From: an uncultured Clostridia bacterium
GTDB lineage: Bacteria; Bacillota; Clostridia; Oscillospirales; Acutalibacteraceae
Length of the DNA stretch: 13,821 bases
Assembly: GCA_946002045.1 (NCBI GenBank)
Contig: CAMFYM010000032.1
Coordinates: 1 to 13,821, forward strand
Direction of reading: 5' to 3'
Shown: in pieces, positions 6,238 to 12,887 of the stretch
Numbering within the stretch: position 1 is the stretch's first letter
How the letters are laid out: every line of letters starts with the position of its first letter
Notes under the pieces: generated by a model
The model's database searches: none
What the model was told of the DNA's origin: nothing
What the model saw: only the letters and a program-made list of their open reading frames with translations
Position numbers and translations under genes: made by a program

Positions 6238-7521
6238 TTAAGTAGCATTAAATGCTTGTTCTAAATCGTAAATAATGTCGTCAATATGCTCTGTGCCGAT
6301 AGAAAGCCTGATTGTATTGGGCTTAATATTTTGCTCTGCAAGCTCAACCTCACTAAGCTGGCTATGAGTAGTTGTTGCAGGATGAATTACAAGGGATTTA
6401 ACATCGGCAACATTTGCAAGAATAGAAAATATTTCAAGATTATCAATAAACTTCTTTGCTTCAGCCTCGCCACCCTTAATCTCAAAGGTGAAAATAGAAC
6501 CGGCACCGTTTGGGAAGTATTTATTATACAGTTCTTTGTACTTATCATCAACACTTGGATGATTAACCTTTTCTACCTTAGGGTGAGAATTAAGATAATC
6601 TAACACCTTTATTGTGTTCTCAACATGGCGTTCCACACGAAGTGACAGAGTTTCAAGACCCTGAAGCAAAAGAAATGCGTTAAAGGGTGAAATAGTTGCA
6701 CCTGTGTCACGCAAAAGAATTGCTCTTATATAAATAACGAAGGCAGCAGGACCTGCTGCATCTACAAAGCTTACACCGTGATAGCTTGGGTTTGGCTCTG
6801 TGAATTGTGGGAATTTATCTGTTGCAGTCCAATCAAAATTACCACTGTCTATTATTAAACCACCAAGTGTTGTTCCGTGACCACCGATAAACTTTGTTGC
6901 TGAATGAACTACAATATCTACTCCGTATTCAATAGGCTTTATCAAATAAGGTGTTGCAAATGTAGAGTCAACAACAAGTGGAATATTATGACTGTGTGCT
7001 ATTTGAGCAAGCTTCTCAATATCAATCAAATTTGAATTTGGGTTACCTAATGTTTCAAAGAAAATCAGCTTTGTATTATCCTGAATTACATTTTCAAAAT
7101 TGGATAAATCATCAGGGTCAACAAAGGTTGTAGTAACACCAAAATTCTTAATTGTGTGCTCAAGATAATTATATGTGCCACCGTAAATGGTTTTTGCCGA
7201 TACGATGTGGTCGCCTGCCTTTGCAAGGGCCTGAAATGTATATGCAAGAGCAGAGGCACCGGATGCAGTTGCAAGAGCTGCCACACCACCCTCCAATGCA
7301 GCAATCCTTTTTTCAAGCACATCCTGTGTTGAATTTGTCAGTCTGCCGTAAATATTACCTGCATCGGATAAATTAAATCTTGCTTGTGCGTGGTCGCTGT
7401 TTCTAAACACATATGATGTTGTTTGATAAATCGGTACAGCCCTTGCGTCTGTTGCCGGGTCAGGACTTTCCTGACCAACATGAAGCTGTAAGGTTTCAAA
7501 ATGTAAATTATGTTCTGCCAT
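6238..7521 (-). CDS. metY: O-acetylhomoserine sulfhydrylase (aminocarboxypropyltransferase)
   Basis: 427 residues, a Cys/Met-metabolism PLP enzyme of the longer MetY type. It converts O-acetylhomoserine and sulfide to homocysteine for methionine synthesis. The N terminus FETLQLHVGQ, the YGR motif that binds PLP phosphate (59-61) and the PLP lysine K210 in SATKFIGGHG are all present. The roughly 50-residue insertion after it (including the NPSYHGV motif) is typical of MetY and absent from MetB/MetC. The start is ATG at 7521 with GAGG eight bases upstream. The reading frame stays open upstream to a GTG at 7581, but that stretch contains the -10 box and an operator, so it is leader DNA. It is the first gene of metY-cysK. 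Its promoter carries the same operator pair as nifS. Confidence 0.94.
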   Translation of the reverse strand: MAEHNLHFETLQLHVGQESPDPATDARAVPIYQTTSYVFRNSDHAQARFNLSDAGNIYGRLTNSTQDVLEKRIAALEGGVAALATASGASALAYTFQALAKAGDHIVSAKTIYGGTYNYLEHTIKNFGVTTTFVDPDDLSNFENVIQDNTKLIFFETLGNPNSNLIDIEKLAQIAHSHNIPLVVDSTFATPYLIKPIEYGVDIVVHSATKFIGGHGTTLGGLIIDSGNFDWTATDKFPQFTEPNPSYHGVSFVDAAGPAAFVIYIRAILLRDTGATISPFNAFLLLQGLETLSLRVERHVENTIKVLDYLNSHPKVEKVNHPSVDDKYKELYNKYFPNGAGSIFTFEIKGGEAEAKKFIDNLEIFSILANVADVKSLVIHPATTTHSQLSEVELAEQNIKPNTIRLSIGTEHIDDIIYDLEQAFNAT

Positions 7522-7546
7522 AGTTTTTTCCTCATCTCTATTTATT

Positions 7547-7563
7547 CCTACTAATACCGTAGG
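7547..7563 (-). promoter_or_regulatory. putative Rrf2-type operator, metY promoter-proximal
   Basis: On the minus strand this reads CCTACGGTATTAGTAGG, again CCTA-N9-TAGG, with ATA on the left flank and AAT on the right. The centre differs from the other three sites while both half-sites are kept, which is what a true protein-binding dyad would show. It lies about 10-26 bases downstream of the predicted transcription start. Confidence 0.66.
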
Positions 7564-7579
7564 TATTAAATACAATATC

Positions 7580-7608
7580 ACTATACAACTATTTTCCTAC
7601 TTTGTCAA
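7580..7608 (-). promoter_or_regulatory. sigma-A promoter of the metY-cysK operon
   Basis: On the minus strand the -35 box TTGACA is at 7608-7603, with a 17-base spacer and the -10 box TATAGT at 7585-7580. Transcription should start near 7573, giving a leader of about 52 nt. That is too short for an S-box or T-box riboswitch. Confidence 0.82.
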
Positions 7609-7612
7609 TAGG
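7596..7612 (-). promoter_or_regulatory. putative Rrf2-type operator, metY promoter-distal
   Basis: On the minus strand this reads CCTATTGACAAAGTAGG, preceded by ATAATA. It is 16/17 identical to the distal site of the nifS promoter and, like it, has the -35 hexamer TTGACA in its centre. Confidence 0.7.
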
Positions 7613-7636
7613 TATTATAGTATTTTTTAAAATTTT

Positions 7637-7665
7637 TTTGACCTGCATTATTTCAGCAGGTCAAA
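7637..7665 (-). terminator. inverted repeat after ispE, possible weak terminator
   Basis: TTTGACCTGC (7637-7646) and GCAGGTCAAA (7656-7665) form a perfect 10-bp stem with a nine-base loop. It sits just past the ispE stop codon and before the metY promoter, the right place to end the ispE operon. On the minus strand, however, the stem is followed by A residues and only then by TTTT, and on the plus strand by TTGTT. Neither strand has a proper U-tract. It may act as a weak or Rho-assisted terminator. Confidence 0.5.
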
Positions 7666-7675
7666 TTGTTAATAA

Positions 7676-8545
7676 TTATACTATTTTACATCCTCTTGAA
7701 ACAGGAGTAGTAACAGCAATATCCTTTGCATAATCAACAAGCATATCTGCTGCCTTTTCAGCCTTTTCCTTATTGTCAAATATACCGAACACTGTTGGAC
7801 CACTGCCACTCATACAAACGCCAAGTGCTCCACAGTCACGCATAATGCACTTCATTTCAACCTTATTGGGAACATCAATAAATTGCTCAAAAACATTTTC
7901 CATCCTTATGGCGATGTCATTAAGATCCCTACCCTGCATTGCACAAAGCATACCGAATTTATCAGGTGTGTGAATTTTTCCACACTTGTCAAACTGACTG
8001 TACGCAAAGGCTGTATTAACTCCTATATCAGGCTTTGCAATTAAAATATAGCATTTACGAAGGGGCTTAACCTTATTGAGCACATCCCCTATACCCTGAG
8101 CAAGAAGTGTACCGCCCTTAATACAAAACGGTACATCGGCACCGATTTTAACACCGATAGCACAAAGCTCATCATCTGTAAGATTTGCGCCTGTAAGCTG
8201 ATTAAGTGCAACAAGCACTCCTGCGCCGTCGGCACTTCCACCTGCCAATCCTGCAGCATGAGGTATTCTTTTTATTATATCTATATTTATACCCTTGTTT
8301 TTAATTTTTGTAGCTTTAAAATAGGCAGTTGCTGCTTTGTGAGCAATATTCCTTTCATCAAGAGGTATTGAATCAATATTGCAGCTGATTGTGATTTTTT
8401 TTGATTTAGTTTCAGTAACCGTGATTGTATCATACAATCCTATACTTTGCATAATCATAAACAAATCGTGATAACCGTCAGTTCTTTGTGCCACAATATC
8501 AAGCATAAGATTTATTTTTGCATATGCCTTTACCTTAATTTCCAT
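7676..8545 (-). CDS. ispE: 4-diphosphocytidyl-2-C-methyl-D-erythritol kinase
   Basis: 289 residues, the usual length. IspE phosphorylates CDP-methylerythritol with ATP in the MEP pathway for isoprenoids. It is a GHMP-family kinase. The catalytic lysine K10 sits in AYAKINL, the ATP-binding glycine loop is PHAAGLAGGSADGAG (95-109) and the catalytic aspartate is D137 in GADVPF. RTDGYHDL near 21-28 is the family's substrate-side motif. The start ATG overlaps the end of the upstream aminotransferase gene by 11 bp, so translation is coupled. It is the last gene of a four-gene operon whose other members have no known link to isoprenoids. Other MEP-pathway genes are not present in the window. Confidence 0.95.
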   Translation of the reverse strand: MEIKVKAYAKINLMLDIVAQRTDGYHDLFMIMQSIGLYDTITVTETKSKKITISCNIDSIPLDERNIAHKAATAYFKATKIKNKGINIDIIKRIPHAAGLAGGSADGAGVLVALNQLTGANLTDDELCAIGVKIGADVPFCIKGGTLLAQGIGDVLNKVKPLRKCYILIAKPDIGVNTAFAYSQFDKCGKIHTPDKFGMLCAMQGRDLNDIAIRMENVFEQFIDVPNKVEMKCIMRDCGALGVCMSGSGPTVFGIFDNKEKAEKAADMLVDYAKDIAVTTPVSRGCKIV

Positions 8546-9725
8546 TATGCTGTGATTTAATCTCCTCTACAAATTCTCCAATAAGCTCCACTGCTTTTTT
8601 TATATTTTCTATTGAATAGCAATAGGATACACGGATAAAGCCCTCTCCACAATCACCAAAGGCATTGCCCGGTACAACAGCTACTCGCTTTTCCATAATG
8701 AGTCTTTCACAAAACTCCTCTGATGAAAGACCTGTCGATTTAATGCAGGGAAAAACATAAAAGGCACCTTCAGGCTCAAAGCAATCAAGACCAATTTCAC
8801 GAAATGCGTTAACAGTAAACCTTCTGCGCATATCGTAGTCCTGAAGCATTCTTTCAATATCCTCATCACCGTTTCTCAATGCCTCGATAGCAGCATACTG
8901 TGAGTTGGTGGGAGCAGACATAATTGCAAATTGATGAAGCTTTGTCATTTGCTTAATTACAGGAGCAGGTCCAAGAGCATATCCAAGTCTCCATCCGGTC
9001 ATAGAATATGTTTTTGAAAAACCGTTGATAACAACAGTTCTCTCCTTCATACCGGTAATAGAGGCTATTGAAATATGGCGTTGGTCGCCATATGTAAGCT
9101 CTGAATATATCTCATCCGACAAAACGAATAAATTAAACTCTTTAATAACTCGTGAAATGGCAACCAAATCATCCTTACGCATAACAGAACCTGTTGGATT
9201 ATTAGGAAACGGCAAAACCAAAAGCTTTGTTTTATCTGTAATGGCGTCCTTAAGCTCCTGTGCAGTAAGTCTGAAATTATTTTCAGCCTTTGTTTCGATA
9301 GGTACGGGAATACCACCACACATCTCAACAATCGGTTTATAGCATACAAAGGAGGGTTCAACAATAAGAACCTCGTCACCACTGCTTATAAGGGTACGAA
9401 TACACATATCAATACCCTCTGAGCCACCAACGGTAACAAGTACCTCCTCCTTTGGGTCATAGGATATGGAATACTTATCCTTGCAATATTTACATATTTC
9501 CTGTCTGAGTTCAATCAAACCGGCATTAGCTGTGTAACGAGTAGTACCCTTTTCAAGAGCCTCGATACCCTTTCTCCTTATATGCCATGGAGTAAGAAAA
9601 TCAGGCTCGCCCACACCAAGAGAAATAACATTATCCATTTCCTCGGCAATAGAGAAAAAGCGTCTTATTCCACTTGGCTTAACATTAAGAATACTACTGT
9701 TAATAAACTTATCGTAGTTAATCAA
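8535..9725 (-). CDS. class I/II PLP-dependent aminotransferase (aspartate/aromatic type)
   Basis: 396 residues, a fold-type I aminotransferase. Visible landmarks are GVGEPDF (37-43), the NPTG cofactor motif (176-179), DEIY (204-207), the PLP lysine K238 in SKTYSMTGWRLGY, and the carboxylate-binding R365 in FIRVSY. The sequence resembles the AspB/PatA subgroup that transaminates aspartate, aromatic or related amino acids, but substrate choice cannot be read from the sequence. The start is a TTG that overlaps the TGA stop of the regulator gene. A GGGGGA lies about ten bases upstream, a rather long spacing. No ATG occurs before residue 30, which is inside the conserved domain. The pairing of an Lrp/AsnC regulator with an aminotransferase suggests amino-acid-responsive control. 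Confidence 0.9.
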   Translation of the reverse strand: MINYDKFINSSILNVKPSGIRRFFSIAEEMDNVISLGVGEPDFLTPWHIRRKGIEALEKGTTRYTANAGLIELRQEICKYCKDKYSISYDPKEEVLVTVGGSEGIDMCIRTLISSGDEVLIVEPSFVCYKPIVEMCGGIPVPIETKAENNFRLTAQELKDAITDKTKLLVLPFPNNPTGSVMRKDDLVAISRVIKEFNLFVLSDEIYSELTYGDQRHISIASITGMKERTVVINGFSKTYSMTGWRLGYALGPAPVIKQMTKLHQFAIMSAPTNSQYAAIEALRNGDEDIERMLQDYDMRRRFTVNAFREIGLDCFEPEGAFYVFPCIKSTGLSSEEFCERLIMEKRVAVVPGNAFGDCGEGFIRVSYCYSIENIKKAVELIGEFVEEIKSQHNGN

Positions 9726-10201
9726 AAGGAAATTGTCCCCCTGTCATCTTTTTGTACTGAACCGAAAACAACGCCCTGTTCCTTATATTTCTTGAGAATA
9801 AAGTGGGTTGCTGTTGACATTACACTTTCCATAGGAGCAAGTCTGTTAGCAACAAACATCGCTACCTCCTGAAATGTTTTGTCTGTAACAAAGCAGGCAA
9901 GGTCAAATCCACCACTCATAAGATAAACGCTTTCAACCTCATCTAATGCAGCAATTTGATTTGCTACCTCGTCAAAGCCATGCTCAAATTTTGGATGAAC
10001 GGTAATTTCAATAAGAGCAGTTACTGCATGATTTTCCACCATTTCTTCATCAATGATGGCACGGTAGCCTTTAATGATTCCACCATCCTCTAAGGAGTGA
10101 ATTTTTTTAGTAACCTCTTTTTCCTCCATGCCGAGCATAACTGCAATTTCCTTATCGGTAAGACGAGGATTTTGTTCAATAAGCTTAAGTAACTTTTCCA
10201 T
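9722..10201 (-). CDS. Lrp/AsnC-family transcriptional regulator
   Basis: 159 residues, the normal length. Residues 2-50 form the winged helix-turn-helix (LTDKEIAVMLGMEEKEVTKK, then GIIKGYRAII as the wing). Residues about 62-138 form the RAM ligand-binding and oligomerisation domain, with the characteristic SGGFDLA loop at 96-102. Such proteins assemble into dimers to octamers and respond to amino acids or related small molecules. The ATG is preceded by GTGAGG, which overlaps the TGA stop of the upstream PHP gene. The 3' end overlaps the start of the aminotransferase gene. It may regulate its own operon and the divergent one; a 16-bp palindrome at 11076-11091 is a candidate site. The ligand is unknown. 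Confidence 0.93.
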   Translation of the reverse strand: MEKLLKLIEQNPRLTDKEIAVMLGMEEKEVTKKIHSLEDGGIIKGYRAIIDEEMVENHAVTALIEITVHPKFEHGFDEVANQIAALDEVESVYLMSGGFDLACFVTDKTFQEVAMFVANRLAPMESVMSTATHFILKKYKEQGVVFGSVQKDDRGTISF

Positions 10202-10210
10202 AATTTAACC

Positions 10211-11020
10211 TCACTTTATTGGAATTAACCTTGGTTTACGATTTTCAAATACAGTGATATACCTAAATCCTGAATCGTAGGCAATCTTATATCCCTGTTC
10301 AATTCCCTGTCCTATTTTTGATGCATAATGAGAATCAGAGCCGATTGTGACATATTCTCCACCTAACTGCTTAAATCTTTTTATAAAGCTGATATTAGGC
10401 AAGGTATCGTTCATTGGCATAAACAAGCCGGAGGTATTGATTTCAAGAGCCTTATTATTTTTTGCAAGAGTTTCAAAAATAGCATCAATAACATCTGTAT
10501 ATTTTGTCATATCAACATTGATTTTTTCTCTGGCAACAATATATCTTAACGGATATGTTAAATGGGCAAGAGAGTCAAATGCACCCCACCTTGAAAGCTC
10601 AAGCAAGCCGTCAAAATATTGATTAAGCAGTTCATATACATCATATTTCTTATAATCGAGGAAAAAGAAATCCTCCATATTATTAAGATTATGAAGGGAG
10701 CCTAACACAAAATCATAATCATATTGATTAAGGATTTTTTCTGTTAGCTCCTTACGGTATATACCCTGACCTATTTCAAGCCCACAAAGCACATTAAGCC
10801 GACCCTTATATTCTTTTTTTACCCTGCTCACCTGTGCAAACTGCTCACTGCACAGAGCATCTACATCTAAATCCTTGCCGTCAATATCGCAATGGTCGGT
10901 AATTGCCAAATATTTTATATTCTTTTCTATTGCACTTTTGCATAATTCGTCACAGGAATCATTACCGTCAAAGCTAATGACACTGTGAGTATGTGTATCT
11001 GCTAAATTTATATAACTCAA
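10211..11020 (-). CDS. PHP-domain phosphoesterase, histidinol-phosphatase (HisJ/HisK)-like
   Basis: 269 residues, close to the length of the PHP-type histidinol-phosphate phosphatases. These hydrolyse phosphate esters with a trinuclear metal site. The full set of likely metal ligands is present: H10 and H12 (ADTHTHS), D42 and H43 (ITDHCDID), E82 (GLEIG), H110 (GSLHN), H153 (LAHL), and D229 and H231 (GSDSH). The assignment to histidinol phosphatase is by family. No other his genes are nearby, so another phosphoester substrate is quite possible. The start is TTG at 11020, with AAAGG upstream, and it places DTHTHS at residues 8-13 as expected; there is no nearer ATG. It is the first gene of the operon with the Lrp regulator, the aminotransferase and ispE. 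Confidence 0.87.
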   Translation of the reverse strand: MSYINLADTHTHSVISFDGNDSCDELCKSAIEKNIKYLAITDHCDIDGKDLDVDALCSEQFAQVSRVKKEYKGRLNVLCGLEIGQGIYRKELTEKILNQYDYDFVLGSLHNLNNMEDFFFLDYKKYDVYELLNQYFDGLLELSRWGAFDSLAHLTYPLRYIVAREKINVDMTKYTDVIDAIFETLAKNNKALEINTSGLFMPMNDTLPNISFIKRFKQLGGEYVTIGSDSHYASKIGQGIEQGYKIAYDSGFRYITVFENRKPRLIPIK

Positions 11021-11052
11021 TTTTTTGCCTTTCTGCCTTTTTTTATAGTATT

Positions 11053-11081
11053 ATTTTAACATATATATTTAAAAAAAGAAA
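11053..11081 (-). promoter_or_regulatory. possible promoter of the PHP-lrp-aminotransferase-ispE operon
   Basis: On the minus strand an extended -10, TGTTAAAAT, has its hexamer at 11058-11053. Seventeen bases upstream is only a poor -35 (TTTCTT, 11081-11076). The -35 region falls within the palindrome at 11076-11091. The position fits a leader of about 26 nt before the TTG start at 11020. The whole region is very AT-rich, so the call is tentative. Confidence 0.45.
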
Positions 11082-11091
11082 TATATTTCTT
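11076..11091. promoter_or_regulatory. 16-bp perfect palindrome between divergent promoters, candidate operator
   Basis: AAGAAATATATTTCTT is fully self-complementary. It lies about 10 bases upstream of the -35 box of the plus-strand ACT/DUF711 promoter and overlaps the proposed -35 region of the minus-strand PHP operon. An AT-rich palindrome of this length resembles sites bound by Lrp/AsnC regulators, and one is encoded in the divergent operon. Chance palindromes are more common in such AT-rich DNA. Confidence 0.45.
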
Positions 11092-11099
11092 ATATATTG

Positions 11100-11128
11100 T
11101 TGAAAATTCTTTTTTGTTTTGTTATAAT
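11100..11128 (+). promoter_or_regulatory. sigma-A promoter of the ACT-DUF711 operon
   Basis: -35 box TTGAAA at 11100-11105, a 17-base spacer, and the perfect -10 box TATAAT at 11123-11128 preceded by TG at 11120-11121 (extended -10). Transcription should start near 11135, giving a leader of about 24 nt that ends in the RBS GGAGGT at 11147-11152. Confidence 0.85.
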
Positions 11129-11158
11129 CATCACAATTAGATATTTGGAGGTACAAAT

Positions 11159-11428
11159 ATGAGAGCAGTAATTACAGTAGTAGGTAAGGATACAGTAGGT
11201 ATTCTTGCTAAGGTATCTGATATTTGCGCAAAAAGCAACATCAATATTACAGAGGTATCACAGACAATTATGGAGGATATGTTCTGTATGATTATGATGG
11301 CAGACATTTCTAAAAGCAATGTTGAATTTACAGCCTTTGCTGATGAGCTTTCAAAATACGGCGAAGAAAACAGCCTGTCAATTCACGCAATGCACGAAGA
11401 TATTTTTAACTCAATGCACAGAATATAG
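11159..11428 (+). CDS. ACT-domain protein, UPF0237 family
   Basis: 89 residues: a single, free-standing ACT domain, the beta-alpha-beta-beta-alpha-beta fold that usually binds amino acids and dimerises. The N terminus MRAVITVVGKDTVGILAKVS is the typical first strand, ligand-binding glycine turn and first helix. NINITEVSQTIMEDMFCMIMM covers the next two strands. It is related to the ACT domain of the glycine-cleavage regulator GcvR but is too short to be GcvR. Start ATG with a strong GGAGGT six bases upstream. It is cotranscribed with the DUF711 gene 12 bp downstream, whose RBS overlaps its TAG stop. This gene pair is conserved in many Firmicutes. The function is not established; a ligand sensor for the partner protein is a reasonable guess. 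Confidence 0.92.
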   Translation: MRAVITVVGKDTVGILAKVSDICAKSNINITEVSQTIMEDMFCMIMMADISKSNVEFTAFADELSKYGEENSLSIHAMHEDIFNSMHRI

Positions 11429-11432
11429 GAGG
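11427..11432 (+). promoter_or_regulatory. ribosome binding site that supports the TTG start at 11441
   Basis: AGGAGG overlaps the TAG stop of the ACT gene and lies eight bases before TTG at 11441. An ATG at 11433 is directly attached to this site but is out of frame and meets TGA after three codons (ATG TAT CCT TGA). The TTG is therefore the functional start. Confidence 0.8.
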
Positions 11433-11440
11433 ATGTATCC

Positions 11441-12796
11441 TTGATAAATACAAATGATATTCTTGAAACAATAAGAATGATACAGGATGAATGTCTTGAT
11501 ATTCGTACAACAACTATGGGTATTTCTCTTTTAGATTGTGCCGATTCAAGCATTGATATTTCCTGTCAAAGGGTTTACGACAAAATCTGCAAAAAGGCAG
11601 AAAAGCTTGTAGAAACCGGCGAACAGATAGAAAAGGAATATGGTATTCCAATTATTAACAAGCGTGTTAGTGTTACACCTATTGCAATTCTTGCAGGCGT
11701 AAGTGGTGGCGATCCTGTAAAATATGCCCTTGCTCTTGAAAGAGCTGCACAAACAATCGGCGTTAACTTTATAGGTGGTTACAGTGCTTTAGTACAAAAG
11801 GGCTTTGCTGCCGGTGACCTTGAGCTTATTAACTCTATCCCACAGGCATTAGCACAAACAGAGCATATTTGTTCATCTGTTAACATTGGTTCAACAAAGG
11901 CAGGCATAAACCTTGATGCAGTTAAGCTTATGGGTCAAAAGGTTAAGGAGGCTGCAGAATTAACAAAGGAGCAGGACTGCATTGCAGCAGGAAAGCTTGT
12001 TGTATTTTGCAATGCACCTGAGGATAATCCGTTTATGGCAGGTGCATTTCACGGGGTTTCAGAGCCTGACTGCGTTATCAACGTTGGTGTATCAGGTCCC
12101 GGTGTTGTTAGGAGTGCAGTATCAAAGCATCCCGAATACTCAATTAACGAAATTGCAGAGCTTATTAAAAAAACTGCATTTAAGGTAACTCGTATGGGTC
12201 AGCTTGTAGGTGTTGAGGCATCAAGAAGATTAGATGTGCCATTTGGTATTGTTGACCTTTCACTTGCACCTACTCCTGCTGTTGGTGACTCTGTTGCTCA
12301 TATTCTTGAGGAAATTGGTCTTGAGCAATGTGGTGCTGCCGGCACAACTGCGTGCCTTGCAATGCTTAACGATGCTGTTAAAAAGGGTGGCGTTATGGCT
12401 TCATCAAGTGTTGGCGGATTGTCCGGTGCGTTTATTCCTGTTTCAGAGGATGCCGGTATGATTGATGCTGCAAGGTCCGGTTCACTTACTATTGAAAAAT
12501 TAGAGGCAATGACTGCTGTTTGTTCAGTAGGTCTTGATATGATAGTTATACCAGGTGATACAACACCTGAAGTAATCAGTGGTATTATTGCCGATGAAGC
12601 AGCAATCGGTATGGTTAACGGCAAAACAACAGCTGTAAGAGTTATTCCTGCTATTGGTAAAAATATCGGTGACGAGCTTGAGTTTGGTGGTCTTTTAGGC
12701 AGTGGACCGGTAATGAAGGTTAACACAAAATCCCCTGCTCAGTTTATAAACCGTGGTGGCAAAATTCCTGCACCGTTACACAGCCTTAAAAACTAA
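11441..12796 (+). CDS. DUF711/UPF0210 family protein ('PFL family protein')
   Basis: 451 residues, full length for this family of conserved soluble proteins of unknown function. Recognisable features are the early segment DECLDIRTTTMGISLLDC, the glycine-rich GVSGPGVVRSAV in the middle, FGIVDLSLAPTPAVGDSVA, and GGLSGAFIPVSEDAGM near two thirds of the length. No signal peptide or membrane segment is seen. The partner is the ACT-domain protein encoded 12 bp upstream, and the pair is usually kept together across bacteria, which suggests a complex or a shared pathway. The start is TTG behind AGGAGG. The gene ends at a strong terminator (12811-12845). The family is certain; no reaction is claimed. 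Confidence 0.93.
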   Translation: MINTNDILETIRMIQDECLDIRTTTMGISLLDCADSSIDISCQRVYDKICKKAEKLVETGEQIEKEYGIPIINKRVSVTPIAILAGVSGGDPVKYALALERAAQTIGVNFIGGYSALVQKGFAAGDLELINSIPQALAQTEHICSSVNIGSTKAGINLDAVKLMGQKVKEAAELTKEQDCIAAGKLVVFCNAPEDNPFMAGAFHGVSEPDCVINVGVSGPGVVRSAVSKHPEYSINEIAELIKKTAFKVTRMGQLVGVEASRRLDVPFGIVDLSLAPTPAVGDSVAHILEEIGLEQCGAAGTTACLAMLNDAVKKGGVMASSSVGGLSGAFIPVSEDAGMIDAARSGSLTIEKLEAMTAVCSVGLDMIVIPGDTTPEVISGIIADEAAIGMVNGKTTAVRVIPAIGKNIGDELEFGGLLGSGPVMKVNTKSPAQFINRGGKIPAPLHSLKN

Positions 12797-12810
12797 ATTA
12801 TATTAAATAA

Positions 12811-12845
12811 CCCAAGGCGTTATTAAATGCCTTGGGAATTTTTTT
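12811..12845 (+). terminator. terminator of the ACT-DUF711 operon
   Basis: CCCAAGGC (12811-12818) pairs with GCCTTGGG (12829-12836) around a ten-base loop, followed by AA and seven T residues. It lies 14 bases past the DUF711 stop codon. Confidence 0.9.
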
Positions 12846-12847
12846 GC

Positions 12848-12881
12848 AAAAAAATAACTCCTATATAAAATAGGAGTTATT
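12848..12881 (-). terminator. terminator of the repeat-containing membrane protein gene
   Basis: A 12-bp perfect stem (12853-12864 with 12870-12881, loop ATAAA), read on the minus strand, is followed by a run of T (complement of the A run at 12848-12854). It lies seven bases beyond the stop codon at 12888. It stands back to back with the plus-strand terminator at 12811-12845, so the converging transcripts each have their own stop. Confidence 0.9.
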
Positions 12882-12887
12882 CGTTAA

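Noticed and set aside
7522..7579. SAM or T-box riboswitch in the metY leader
   Set aside because: The leader is only about 50 nt with no conserved riboswitch elements; the paired dyads explain regulation better.
7522..7581. GTG-initiated 20-residue N-terminal extension of MetY
   Set aside because: It would begin in the -10 box and encode the operator; the ATG at 7521 has a good RBS and matches the family's N terminus.
8535..9725. Histidinol-phosphate aminotransferase (HisC) identity for the aminotransferase
   Set aside because: The sequence looks like the AspB/PatA subgroup, and no other his genes are nearby, apart from the PHP gene whose substrate is itself uncertain.
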